In this document: in pieces, positions 1-8,973 of the stretch
Position numbering within the stretch: position 1 is the stretch's first letter
Layout of the letters: each line of letters opens with the position of its first letter
Source of the DNA: JALOLG01 sp963776935
Lineage (GTDB): Bacteria > Actinomycetota > Acidimicrobiia > Acidimicrobiales > Ilumatobacteraceae
Assembly (NCBI GenBank): GCA_963776935.1
Contig: CAVZOP010000008.1
Span: 186,001 to 250,000 of the forward strand
Reading direction: 5' to 3'
DNA length: 64,000 bases
Notes under the pieces: model-generated
What the model saw: the letters and a program-made list of their open reading frames with translations, nothing else
The model's database searches: none
Told to the model about the DNA's origin: nothing
Position numbers and translations under genes: made by a program

Positions 1-505
1 TGACGAGCGCCGTGATCGCGGTGCCGGAGTTGGTGATGAACGCCTTCTCGCCGTTGATCACCCATTCCCCGTCGACGAGCTCGGCCTTGGTGCGCGTGCC
101 GCCCGCATCGGATCCGGCGTCGGGTTCGGTCAGACCGAACGCGCCGAGCGCCTCACCGGAACACAGGCGCGGCAGCCACTCCTGCTTCTGCGCCTCCGTA
201 CCGAAGTGGTGGATCGGCGCGGCGCCGAGCGACACACCGGCCTCGAGCGTGATCGCCAGGGAGTTGTCGACACGGGCGATCTCCTCGATCGCGATGCACA
301 GCGTCGTGAGGTCGGCGCCGCCACCGCCGTACTCCTCGGGGAACGGCAGGCCGAACAGCCCGAGCTGGCCCATGCCGAGCACGACATCGACCGGGAACGT
401 GTGCTCGGCATCCCACTGCTCGGCGTGCGGCGCGATCTCCTTCATGGCGAAGTCGCGAACGACGGCACGGAACTGCTCGTGCGTCTCGTCGAGTTCGTAG
501 TCCAT
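1..505 (-). CDS. Acyl-CoA dehydrogenase, N-terminal part (runs off left edge)
   Basis: Reading leftward from an ATG at 505, 168 codons are open to the window edge, so this is the N-terminal third of the protein. It begins MDYELDETHEQFRAVVRDFA and contains the helical N-terminal domain (LGLFGLPFPEEYGGGGADLT) followed by the FAD/substrate segment GAFGLTEPDAGSDAGGTRT typical of acyl-CoA dehydrogenases. It is divergent from the acyl-CoA synthetase operon with carboxylase and HMG-CoA lyase, which suggests an isovaleryl-CoA or other branched-chain acyl-CoA dehydrogenase (FadE19-like). The substrate is inferred from context only. The catalytic Glu lies outside the window. Confidence 0.9.
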   Translation of the reverse strand, partial: MDYELDETHEQFRAVVRDFAMKEIAPHAEQWDAEHTFPVDVVLGMGQLGLFGLPFPEEYGGGGADLTTLCIAIEEIARVDNSLAITLEAGVSLGAAPIHHFGTEAQKQEWLPRLCSGEALGAFGLTEPDAGSDAGGTRTKAELVDGEWVINGEKAFITNSGTAITALV

Positions 506-562
506 CGCGTGCCTTCCTGACGAGTGCTCGAGCTCTTCCCCGGGCGTCGATCGTCGTGTAGC

Positions 563-576
563 TTACGCTCACGTAA
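563..576. promoter_or_regulatory. Candidate LiuR/MerR operator
   Basis: Inverted repeat TTACG-CTCA-CGTAA, extended on the right to ACGTAAACGT, in the 121-bp region between the divergent acyl-CoA dehydrogenase and acyl-CoA synthetase. A LiuR-like MerR gene lies in the rightward operon. The assignment is inferred from position and symmetry. Confidence 0.5.
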
Positions 577-626
577 ACGTCACCCGCTACCGCGCGGGCG
601 TCAGCCCCGTCGAACAGGTGGAATCC

Positions 627-2275
627 ATGTCGCAGACCGGCCTCTCGCACGCAGTCGGACCGACCGACGCCGCGCTCCTCGAGCGAACGATCGGCGACGA
701 CCTCCACACGACCGCCAGGCAGCACGCCGACCGCGAGGCGTTGGTGGTCCCTCACCAGGACGTTCGTTGGACCTACGCCGAGCTCGACCACCGCGTCGAC
801 GAGCTCGCCAGGGCGCTCGTGGCGAGCGGTTTCGAGCGCGGAGATCGGATCGGCATCTGGGCCCCGAACTGCTCGGAATGGGTGCTCGTGCAGTACGCAA
901 CGGCGCGCATCGGCGTGATCCTCGTCAACATCAACCCGGCCTACCGCACCCACGAGGTGCGCTACGCGTTGCAGCAGTCCGGGTGCCGCGGGCTGGTGGC
1001 GGCAACCGCCTTCAAGACGTCCGACTACGTGGCGATGGTCGACGAGGTCCGGCCCGACCTCCCCGAACTCCAACAGGTCATCCATCTCGGCACCGACGCG
1101 TGGACCGACCTGCTGGCGCGAGCCGCCGACGTGCCGCTCGAACGGGTGCGTGAGATCGAGGCCAAACTCGACCCGGCCGACCCGATCAACGTGCAGTACA
1201 CGTCGGGCACCACCGGCTTCCCGAAGGGCGCCACGCTCAGCCACCGCAACATCTTGAACAACGGGTACTTCGTCGCCGAGGGCTGCCGGTACACGCACGA
1301 GGACCGGGTGTGCATCCCGGTGCCCTTCTACCACTGCTTCGGGATGGTGATGGGCAACCTCGGTTGCTCGACGCACGGCGCCACGATGGTGGTGCCGGCG
1401 CCCGCGTTCGATCCGGAGGCGACGCTGGCGACGATCGCCCAAGAGCGCTGCACGAGCCTGTACGGCGTGCCGACGATGTTCATCGCCATGCTCGGCCACC
1501 CGTCGTTCGACTCGTACGACCTCTCCAGCCTGCGCACCGGGATCATGGCTGGCTCGCCGTGCCCGATCGAGGTGATGAAGCAGTGCATCGAGCGGATGAA
1601 CATGGACGAGGTCACGATCTGCTACGGGATGACCGAGACGTCACCCGTCTCGACGCAGTCGGCCACCGACGACCCGGTCGACAAGCGAACCGGCACGGTC
1701 GGCCGGGTGCACCCACACGTCGAGATCAAGATCGTCGACCCCGACACCGGCACCACCGTCGAGCGCGGCGCGACCGGTGAGTTCTGCACCCGCGGCTACT
1801 CGGTGATGATCGGCTACTGGAACGAGCCCGAGCGCACCGCCGAGGCCATCGACGGCGACGGCTTCATGCACACCGGCGACCTGGCGGTGATGGACGACGA
1901 GGGCTACGTCAACATCGTCGGACGCTCGAAGGACATGATCATCAGGGGCGGCGAGAACATCTACCCCGCGAGGTCGAGGAGTTCCTCTACACCCATCCCG
2001 ACATCACCGACGTGCAGGTGATCGGTGTCCCCGACCTCAAGTACGGCGAGGAGGTGATGGCCTGGGTCACCGTTCGCGCGGGAGCCGCGCTGACGGCGGA
2101 CGACGTCCGCGAGTTCTGCCAGGGCCGCATCGCCCACTACAAGATCCCGCGCTATGTGCAGACCACCGACGAGTTCCCGATGACCGTCACCGGCAAGATC
2201 CAGAAGTTCAAGTTGCGCGAGCAGGCGGTCGACCTGCTCGACCTCCACGACGCGGCGGGCACCCGCACAGCATGA
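627..2275 (+). CDS. Acyl-CoA synthetase (AMP-forming), frameshifted
   Basis: Activates a carboxylic acid to its CoA thioester via an acyl-adenylate. The adenylate-forming signature YTSGTTGFPKGA is near residue 191, YGMTETSP near 335 and MHTGDLAV near 415. The C-terminal Lys motif TVTGKIQKFKLRE lies in a different frame. The reading frame breaks at the C run 1964-1967 (IYP/REVEEF); one missing C restores about 549 residues, the usual length. ATG 627 is chosen because AGGTGG precedes it by 5 nt; an in-frame GTG at 618 is the alternative. First gene of a four-gene operon, overlapping the MerR gene by ATGA. FadD35-like by context with a carboxylase and HMG-CoA lyase; the substrate is not determinable. 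Confidence 0.9.
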
Positions 2276-2646
2276 GGACCTGGACGATCCGCGAGCTCGC
2301 CGACGAGTTCGGCGTCAGCCTGCGCACGATCCGCTTCTACGAGGAGCACGGCATCGTCGAGCCGACGCGCCACGGCCAGCGGCGGGTCTTCCACGAGCGC
2401 GACCGCACCCGCCTGGCGCTCGCACTGCGGGGCCGGCGGATCGGGTTGTCGGTCGCCGAGTCGAAGGCGATCATCGAGCTGTACGACATCGCCGACCACA
2501 CGACCCAGCTCCAGTCGCTGCTGCCCGTCGTACGCCGCCAGCGCGCCGACGCCGAAGCGCGCAAGGCCGACCTCGAACGTCTCCTCGACGACCTGCGCGA
2601 GGTCGAGGAGCTGTGCGTCGGCGCACTCGCGAGCGAGCCCGCATGA
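2272..2646 (+). CDS. liuR: MerR-family regulator, LiuR-like
   Basis: A 124-residue MerR protein with an N-terminal winged helix-turn-helix (TIRELADEFGVSLRTIRFYE, residues 4-23), wing residues around RRVFHERDRTRLALALRGRR, and a C-terminal coiled coil (QRADAEARKADLERLLDD). RTIRFYEEHGIV followed by the RGxR.GLS..E region resembles LiuR regulators of leucine/isovalerate catabolism. It lacks the C-terminal Cys pairs of metal-sensing MerR proteins. It overlaps both neighbours by ATGA, so it is translated with the enzymes and probably autoregulates the operon through the palindrome at 563-576. The effector is unknown; acyl-CoA control is an inference from the family. Confidence 0.8.
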   Translation: MRTWTIRELADEFGVSLRTIRFYEEHGIVEPTRHGQRRVFHERDRTRLALALRGRRIGLSVAESKAIIELYDIADHTTQLQSLLPVVRRQRADAEARKADLERLLDDLREVEELCVGALASEPA

Positions 2647-4190
2647 CCGAACATCACGAGGCCGCCGTCAAGCGCCTGCGCGACGCGATGGTGCGCGCTC
2701 CCAAGGGCAACCTTGCGATGGGCGCCGACAAGCTCGCCGCGCAGAACAAGCTGTTCGTGCGCGACCGGATCGCGTTGCTGGTCGACGAGGGGACATTCGT
2801 CGAGGACGGGCTGCTGGCGAACGCCACGGCACCAGGTGACGATCTCCCGGCCGACGGCGTCGTCACCGGGCGGGCCCTGGTCGAAGGTCGCCCGGTGTGC
2901 ATCATGGCCAACGACCCGACGGTGAAGGCCGGATCGTGGGGCGCGCGAACGGTCGAGAAGATCATCCGCCTCACCGAGACCGCCCTGCGCGACGAGTCGC
3001 CCGTGGTGTGGCTGGTCGACTCGGCAGGCGCCCGCATCACCGATCAGGTGCAGATGTTCCCGGGCCGCCGTGGCGCCGGACGCATCTTCTACAACCAGGT
3101 CCGGCTGTCGGGCCGGGTCCCGCAGGTGTGCTGCCTGTTCGGACCGTCGGCCGCCGGGGGCGCGTACATCCCGGCGTTCTGCGACGTCGTGTTCATGGTC
3201 GACGGCAACGCCTCGATGTACCTCGGCTCGCCACGCATGGCCGAGGAGGTGATCGGCGAGAAGGTCACGCTCGAGGAGATGGGCGGCGCTCGCATGCACA
3301 CGTCGGTCTCGGGGTGCGGCGACAACCTGGTGGCCGACGACGCGGCCGCGATCGAGCTGGCCCGCACGTATCTGTCGTACCTGCCGACCAACTTCCGCCA
3401 CCAGCCACCGTCGTACGCGTGGGAACCGCCGGCGGTGCCACTCGTCGACGGTGTGATCCCGCTCGACGACAAGGCCGGCTACGACGTGCACCGCGTCGTC
3501 GACGGCATCGTCGACGCCGACAGCTTCTTCGAGCTCAAACCGGCGTTCGCGCCAGAGCTGGTCACCGGGTTCGGCACGCTCGAGGGCAACCCGGTCGGCA
3601 TCTTGGCGAACAACCCGATGGCGAAGGGCGGTGTGCTGTTCACCGATTCGGCCGACAAGGCCACCCGGTTCATCTGGCTGTGCAACGCGTTCAACGTGCC
3701 GCTGATCTTCCTGGCCGACGTCCCGGGCTTCATGATCGGGTCGCAGGTCGAGCGCGAAGGCATCATCCGCCACGGGGCCAAGATGATCTCTGCCGTCGCC
3801 GAGGCGACCGTCCCCAAGATCTGCGTCGTGCTGCGCAAGTGCTACGGGGCCGGGCTGTACGCGATGTGTGGTCCGGCGTTCGAGCCCGACGCGACGATCT
3901 GCCTGCCGACCGCGCAGATCGCAGTGATGGGGCCGGAGCCCGCCGTCAATGCCGTCTTCTACAACAAGATCCAGGCGATCGCCGATCCCGACGAGCGCGC
4001 CGCGTACGTCGCCGATCGCATCGAGGAGTACGAGGCGGACGTCGACCTGCTCCGCCTCGGCTCGGACCTCGTGTACGACGCGGTCGTCGAGCCCGAGCAC
4101 CTCCGCGAGGACATCATCCGCCGGATCGGGTTGTCGATGGGCAAGGCCCGGCGCTTCACCGAGCGCCACAACGGCGTCACTCCCGTATGA
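2643..4190 (+). CDS. Acyl-CoA carboxylase, carboxyltransferase (beta) subunit
   Basis: Transfers carboxyl from biotin to an acyl-CoA. About 515 residues, normal for a biotin-dependent carboxyltransferase. The N-terminal crotonase-like domain carries WLVDSAGARI and FGPSAAGGAYIPAFCD (oxyanion hole). The C-terminal domain carries LADVPGFMIGSQVEREGIIRHGAKM and the KCYGAGLYAMCGPAF segment. The ATG overlaps the MerR stop (ATGA) and the stop overlaps the HMG-CoA lyase start. The neighbours favour methylcrotonyl-CoA carboxylase beta (LiuB/AccD1). The biotinylated alpha subunit is not in this window. A propionyl-CoA or geranyl-CoA carboxylase cannot be excluded. Confidence 0.9.
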   Translation: MTEHHEAAVKRLRDAMVRAPKGNLAMGADKLAAQNKLFVRDRIALLVDEGTFVEDGLLANATAPGDDLPADGVVTGRALVEGRPVCIMANDPTVKAGSWGARTVEKIIRLTETALRDESPVVWLVDSAGARITDQVQMFPGRRGAGRIFYNQVRLSGRVPQVCCLFGPSAAGGAYIPAFCDVVFMVDGNASMYLGSPRMAEEVIGEKVTLEEMGGARMHTSVSGCGDNLVADDAAAIELARTYLSYLPTNFRHQPPSYAWEPPAVPLVDGVIPLDDKAGYDVHRVVDGIVDADSFFELKPAFAPELVTGFGTLEGNPVGILANNPMAKGGVLFTDSADKATRFIWLCNAFNVPLIFLADVPGFMIGSQVEREGIIRHGAKMISAVAEATVPKICVVLRKCYGAGLYAMCGPAFEPDATICLPTAQIAVMGPEPAVNAVFYNKIQAIADPDERAAYVADRIEEYEADVDLLRLGSDLVYDAVVEPEHLREDIIRRIGLSMGKARRFTERHNGVTPV

Positions 4191-5086
4191 GCTCGAGCGG
4201 ATCCGACACGGCGATCAGCTACGTCACGATCAGGGAGGTCGGGCCGCGCGACGGGCTGCAGTCGGAGCAACCCATCGCACCCGCCGAGCGAGCGCGGTTC
4301 ATCGACGCCCTGGCCGCCACCGGCGTGCGCCACATCGAGGCGGTGAGCTTCGTGTCGCCCAAGGCGGTGCCGGCGATGGCCGATCCCGAGACCGTGTTGG
4401 CTGCGATCGATTGGCGTTCCGACATCACGTGGTGGGCGCTGGTACCCAACCGGCGCGGCGCCGAGATGGCAGTCGTGGCTGGCATCGAGGCGCTCACGGT
4501 CACGATCTCCGCCGATCCCGTCTACAACGAGAAGAACGTCCACATGTCGGTGGCCGACAGCGAGGCGGCGATCGGCGACATCGTTGCGATCGCCGGCTCG
4601 CGTCCGGTCGACGCCGTGATCTCGTGCTGCTTCGGATCGCCCTACAGCGGCGAGACCGCACCCACCGACGTGGCGGCACTCGGTGCGCGACTGCGCGACC
4701 GCGGCGTCACCGAGCTCACCCTCGCCGACACCACCGGGATGGCGACACCGGCTCGGGTGCGGGCCGTGCTCGCCGAGTGTGGCACCGACATCGGTCTCCA
4801 TCTCCACGACACGCGCGGCACGGCGCTCGTGAACGCCTACGAGGCGATCCGCGGCGGCGTCAGCCGGTTCGACACCTCGGCCGGAGGGCTCGGCGGCTCC
4901 CCGTTCGCCAAGGGAGCCGGCGGCAACCTACCGACGGAGGACCTCGTCCACCTGCTCGACGACGAGGGCATCGCGACGGGCATCGACCTCGATCGGGTGC
5001 TCGAAGCGGTGTCGGTGCTCCGTGAGGTGGTCGGCCACGACGTGCCCGGTCGCGTCGCGACGTTCGGGCCACGCACGAACGCGTGA
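4187..5086 (+). CDS. Hydroxymethylglutaryl-CoA lyase family protein
   Basis: A 299-residue DRE-TIM metallolyase expected to cleave HMG-CoA to acetyl-CoA and acetoacetate, the last step of leucine breakdown. Visible motifs: REVGPRDGLQSE (residues 14-25), VSFVSPKAVPAMAD, CCFGSPYSG, the metal-binding HLHDTRG and the C-terminal loop GGLGGSPFAKGAGGN. In that loop the catalytic Cys of classical HMG-CoA lyases (GGCPxA) is Ser, so activity or substrate may differ. It is the last gene of the operon, with ATGA coupling to the carboxylase. Family membership is secure; the exact reaction is less so. Confidence 0.85.
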   Translation: MSSSGSDTAISYVTIREVGPRDGLQSEQPIAPAERARFIDALAATGVRHIEAVSFVSPKAVPAMADPETVLAAIDWRSDITWWALVPNRRGAEMAVVAGIEALTVTISADPVYNEKNVHMSVADSEAAIGDIVAIAGSRPVDAVISCCFGSPYSGETAPTDVAALGARLRDRGVTELTLADTTGMATPARVRAVLAECGTDIGLHLHDTRGTALVNAYEAIRGGVSRFDTSAGGLGGSPFAKGAGGNLPTEDLVHLLDDEGIATGIDLDRVLEAVSVLREVVGHDVPGRVATFGPRTNA

Positions 5087-5095
5087 CGCGCCCGA

Positions 5096-7055
5096 TCAGT
5101 CGTTGGCGCGGCGTGCCGCCGCCAGCTCGGCGATGTCGCGCATGATGTCGACCAGGCGGAAGTCCTTCGGCGTGTACACGGCGGCGACGCCGGCGGCGAG
5201 CAACCGCGCTCGATCGTCCTCGGGGATGATGCCGCCGACCACGATCGCCGCGTCGACCCCCTCGGCCCGGCAGCGCTCGATCACCTCGGGCACCAGCTCG
5301 AGGTGCGAGCCGGACAGGATCGAGATCCCGATCACATCGGGATCCTCGTCACGGGCCGAAGCGGCGATCTGCTCGGGCGTGAGCCGGATGCCGGCGTAGA
5401 CGACTTCCATTCCCGCATCGCGGGCCGCCACCGCGATCTGCTCGGCGCCATTCGAGTGGCCGTCGAGGCCCGGCTTGGCGACGAGCAACTTGGGTGGTCC
5501 ACCCGGGATCGTGCGCACGAACTCGGCGACGGCCGCCAGCTCGCCGCGCCCGGGCTGGGCCGACCCGACCCCCGTCGGCGCGCGGTACTCACCGAACACA
5601 TCGCGCATCAGCGCGCCCCACTCGCCCGTGGTGCCACCCACCTTCGCCAGCGCGATCGACGCCGGCATCACGTTGCCGCCCGACTCGGCGACGCGACGCA
5701 GTTCGTCGAGGGCGTCCTTGACGGCAACGTCGTCGCGCTCGGCGCGCCACGTGGCGAGGGCCGCAACGGCCTGTTCCTCGACCACCGGGTCGACGCGGAG
5801 GATCGCCGCGTCGCCGCCGAGTGGTGACGCGGCGGTCTCGACGAAATCGTTCACGCCGACCACGACCTGCTGACCGGACTCGATGCGTCGCGTGCGCTCG
5901 GCCATCGACGTGACGAGCCGGGTCTTGAGCACGTCGACCGCCTCGAACGCGCCCCCGAGGGCAAGGACGTCGTCGAGCTCGGTCTGCGCCGCATCGCGGA
6001 GCTCAGCCGTGCGAGCCTCGACGACGTGCGACCCGTCGAAGATGTCGCCGTACTCGAGGATGTCGGACTCGAACGCGAGCACCTGTTGCATTCGCAACGA
6101 CCACTGCTGATCCCACGGTCGGGGAAGTCCCAGCGCCTCGTTCCACGCCGGCAGTTGGATCGACCTCGCGCGTGCCACCTTTCGACAGCGTCACGCCGAG
6201 CATCTCGAGCACGATGCGTTGCACGTTGTTCTCGGGCTGGGCCTCGGTCAGGCCCAGCGAGTTCACCTGCACGCCGTAGCGGAACCGGCGTGCCTTCGGG
6301 TCCTCGACGCCGTAGCGCTCGATGCCGATGTGGTCCCACATCTCGGTCATCGCCCGCAGCTTGCAGATCTCCTCGACGAACCGGATCCCGGCGTTGACGA
6401 AGAACGAGATCGAGGCGAACACGCGGCCGAAACGGTCGGGTGCGACCTGTCCCGAATCGCGCACCGCGTCGAGCACGCCGATCGCGGTTGCCATCGAGTA
6501 GGCGATCTCCTGCACGGGCGTGGCACCCGCTTCCTGCAGGTGGTACGAGCAGACGTTGATGGGGTTCCAAGCCGGCGCGTTCTCAGCGCACCACGCGATC
6601 ATGTCGACGATCAGACGGCGCGAAGGACCTGGTGGGAATATGTACGTACCGCGCGACAGGTACTCCTTGACGATGTCGTTCTGCGTCGTCCCGCGTAGCT
6701 CGGCGGGACTGGTGCCCTGCTCCTCGGCGTTGGCGACATACAGCGCCAACAGCCACGCGGCCGTGGCGTTGATCGTCATCGACGTGTTCATCTGCCCGGG
6801 CGGAATGCCGTCGAGCAACATGCGCATGTCGCCCAGGTGACTGACCGGCACGCCGACCTTGCCGACCTCTCCTCTGGCCATCGGCGAGTCGGGGTCGTAG
6901 CCGATCTGGGTGGGGAGGTCGAATGCGATCGAGAGACCGGTCTGACCCTTGGCGAGGTTGCTGCGGTAGAGCTCGTTCGACGCGCGCGCCGTCGAGTGGC
7001 CGGAGTACGTCCGCATCAGCCAGGGCGCATCCCGCGTGCCCTCGCCGTCGCTCAT
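5096..7055 (-). CDS. Ethylmalonyl-CoA mutase-type B12 mutase (MeaA-like), frameshifted
   Basis: Coenzyme-B12-dependent acyl-CoA mutase of about 653 residues. The N-terminal barrel begins with an RTYSGHSTARASNELYRSNL region and continues through FDLPTQIGYDPD, NTSMTINATAAW and NVCSYHLQEAGATPVQE. The C-terminal B12 domain carries the cobalt-ligand motif LDGHSNGAEQ. A +1 shift near 6178 separates TLSKG from ARARSIQLPAWNEALGLP; removing one G restores the frame. The sequence pattern and short length match MeaA/Ecm better than the roughly 720-residue methylmalonyl-CoA mutase. That implies conversion of ethylmalonyl-CoA to methylsuccinyl-CoA. Crotonyl-CoA carboxylase/reductase is not in the window, so the pathway assignment is inferred. 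Confidence 0.85.
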
Positions 7056-7203
7056 TCCTCAAGTGTCGTCGCACGGAACGAATCACTCAAGTCAAGGCAG
7101 TTCTGACCGAAATAAGAGCGTCCGATCGTGCGACTGGTGGAAGACAGTTCACCGTGGCGGGAACATTTTCCGGCCGGTCTCAGGGACAACGGTCGGCGGG
7201 AAT

Positions 7204-7239
7204 CTCGGTGCCGGCGGGTGGCGGCCCGCCGGCACCGAG
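7204..7239. terminator. Strong hairpin, probable terminator downstream of aat
   Basis: A perfect 15-bp stem: CTCGGTGCCGGCGGG (7204-7218), a 6-nt loop, CCCGCCGGCACCGAG (7225-7239). It sits between the aat stop and the mutase gene on the minus strand. There is no U-tract, as is common for actinobacterial terminators. Confidence 0.6.
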
Positions 7240-7252
7240 TATCAATGCCGTG

Positions 7253-7310
7253 CTTGATTGAGTCGCCTCACCCTGCATCGGCGCCCTGCACGTCTGGTCG
7301 GCGACTCGGC
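7253..7310. repeat. Intergenic hairpin repeat family B, copy 1
   Basis: Stem GAGTCGCC (7260-7267) and GGCGACTC (7300-7307) around a 32-nt loop beginning TCACCCTGC. A second copy lies at 37433-37490 with the same loop length and a compensated base-pair change in the stem. Confidence 0.7.
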
Positions 7311-7337
7311 AGGCTCCTACGTCGCCGCCTCTCGGCC

Positions 7338-7997
7338 TCATCGGTCAACGGGCCTGGTGGCACTGGAAAGAAGTGTCAGGTATTCGTCACGTCTCACGTC
7401 GATGGCGCCGAGCGAGACGAGGTGGGGCGTCGTCCACTGCACGTCCAGCAATGTCGCGCCGGTCGCGACGAGCCACCGCACGAGATGCACGAGGGCGACC
7501 TTCGAGGCGTCGGGCGCGGTGTGGAACATCGATTCACCCGCGAATAGCCCGTTGATGCGCACGCCGTACAGGCCGCCCACGAGCTCGCCGTCGCGGAACG
7601 CCTCCACCGAGTGCGCCCAGCCGAGCCGGTGCAACTCCGTGTAGGCGTCGACGAACTCGGATGTGATCCACCCACCGTCACGTGACGGGTCGGCACAGCG
7701 TTGCATGACGTCGCGGAAACGGGTGTCGATCGTCACGTCGAAGTTCTTCACGCTGCGGCGCAGCGACCGGCTGATGCGAAGCCCGTCGAGCGGCACGATC
7801 CCCCGCGGGTCGGGCGAGAACCAGGCGATCCGCCGGCCGTCCAACGGCATCGGGAACAGGCCGGCGCGGTAGGCGGCGAGCAGCGTGCCCGGCTCCAGGT
7901 CGGCGCCCACCGCGACCAGGCCGGTGTCGTCGACGGGCGCCGCGTCGGGCATCGACCAGCGGCTGGCGGGCGGCTCGATCGGACCCGCGGACTTCAC
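7338..7997 (-). CDS. aat: Leucyl/phenylalanyl-tRNA--protein transferase
   Basis: A 219-residue enzyme that adds Leu or Phe from aminoacyl-tRNA to proteins with N-terminal Arg or Lys, marking them for ClpAP/S degradation. Family motifs are GLVAVGADLEPGTLLAAYRAGLFPM, the WFSPDPRGIVPLD segment, GGWITSEFVDAYTELHRLGWAHSVE and GVRINGLFAGESMFHTAPDASK. Length is normal for Aat. The start is the GTG at 7997, the first start codon before the conserved region. It is followed by repeat copy B1 and the 7204-7239 hairpin, so it is probably transcribed independently of the mutase gene. Confidence 0.93.
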   Translation of the reverse strand: MKSAGPIEPPASRWSMPDAAPVDDTGLVAVGADLEPGTLLAAYRAGLFPMPLDGRRIAWFSPDPRGIVPLDGLRISRSLRRSVKNFDVTIDTRFRDVMQRCADPSRDGGWITSEFVDAYTELHRLGWAHSVEAFRDGELVGGLYGVRINGLFAGESMFHTAPDASKVALVHLVRWLVATGATLLDVQWTTPHLVSLGAIDVRRDEYLTLLSSATRPVDR

Positions 7998-8018
7998 CGC
8001 CTCATCGTGCCAGAGCGG

Positions 8019-8873
8019 TCAGGGATACTCGTAGAAGCCGGCACCGCTCTTGCGGCCGAGGCGACCGGCGGCGACGAGCCTGCGCAGGGTCGGCACGGCC
8101 GCGTAGTTGGGATCGCGGAACTCCTCGTACAGCGCGTCGAGGATGGCAACCGATGTGTCGAGGCCGACGAGGTCGAGCAGCGCGAACGGGCCCATCGGGA
8201 AGTTGCAGCCGGCCTGCATCGCGATGTCGATCGCTTCTTTCGTCGCGGTGCCGTGCTCGAGCATCCGCACCGCGTTGTTGAGGTACGGGAACAGCAGCGC
8301 GTTGACGACGAACCCGGCCCGGTCGGCGACCTCGATGGCGTCCTTGCCGCAACGTTCGGCGAACGACAGGGCGATCGTGATCGTGTCGTCGCTGGCGGTG
8401 ATCGGGCGGACGACCTCGACCAGCTTCATCAACGGAGCCGGGTTGAAGAAGTGGATCCCGCACACCTTGTCGGGTCGCTGCGTCATCATCGCCAGCTCGA
8501 TGACGGGCAACGTCGAGGTGTTGGTGGCGAGGATCCCACTCGGCTTGACGATCTGCTCGAGCTCGCTGAACAGGGCCTTCTTGACACCGAGATCCTCGAC
8601 GACGCTCTCGATCACGAGGTCGCACTCGGCGAGCCGGCCGAGATGGTCGGTCGGCGTGATCCGGCCGAGGATCGCGGTTCGCTCGTCGTCGGTCAGCTTG
8701 CCCTTGGCGACCTGACGGGCGAGACCGGACTCGATCGTGGTGTACATCGCCGAGGCGGCATCCATCGTCCGCGATCGCACGACCACGTCGTGACCGGCGC
8801 GGGCGGCCACCTCGGCCAACCCGGCGGCCATGATGCCCGACCCCAGAATCCCTACCGTGCTGATATCCGCCAT
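8019..8873 (-). CDS. 3-hydroxybutyryl-CoA dehydrogenase
   Basis: A 284-residue NAD(P)-dependent dehydrogenase that interconverts acetoacetyl-CoA and 3-hydroxybutyryl-CoA. The Rossmann motif VGILGSGIMAAGLAEVAARAG is at residues 6-26. The family motif LVIESVVEDLGVKKALFSELE, the catalytic-His region GIHFFNPAPLMKLVEVV and the C-terminal domain with GPFALLDLVGLDTS and GRKSGAGFYEYP are all present. Fatty-acid, butyrate or PHB metabolism cannot be separated from sequence. An ATCTTA box at 8880-8885 (TAAGAT on the coding strand) ends 6 nt before the ATG, so the transcript is probably leaderless. Confidence 0.92.
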   Translation of the reverse strand: MADISTVGILGSGIMAAGLAEVAARAGHDVVVRSRTMDAASAMYTTIESGLARQVAKGKLTDDERTAILGRITPTDHLGRLAECDLVIESVVEDLGVKKALFSELEQIVKPSGILATNTSTLPVIELAMMTQRPDKVCGIHFFNPAPLMKLVEVVRPITASDDTITIALSFAERCGKDAIEVADRAGFVVNALLFPYLNNAVRMLEHGTATKEAIDIAMQAGCNFPMGPFALLDLVGLDTSVAILDALYEEFRDPNYAAVPTLRRLVAAGRLGRKSGAGFYEYP

Positions 8874-8879
8874 CGACCC

Positions 8880-8885
8880 ATCTTA
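8880..8885 (-). promoter_or_regulatory. -10 box for the hydroxyacyl-CoA dehydrogenase
   Basis: TAAGAT on the minus strand, 6 nt before the ATG at 8873; fits leaderless transcription. Confidence 0.55.
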
Positions 8886-8915
8886 GTTACCCACCGGTAA
8901 CCCCGTCCACAAATT

Positions 8916-8972
8916 CCCGAACTGTCTGCTTCAAACGAGCCGACACGCCGTCTGAGGCAGACAGAACCGGGG
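8916..8972. repeat. CTGTCTGC palindromic repeat family A, copy 1
   Basis: CTGTCTGCTTCA and TCTGAGGCAGACAG are inverted arms flanking an interior with GAGCCGACACGCCG. It lies between the stop of the cyclophilin gene and the start of the dehydrogenase gene. Four further copies occur at 18397, 28376, 28441 and 34503. Confidence 0.85.
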
Positions 8973-8973
8973 A

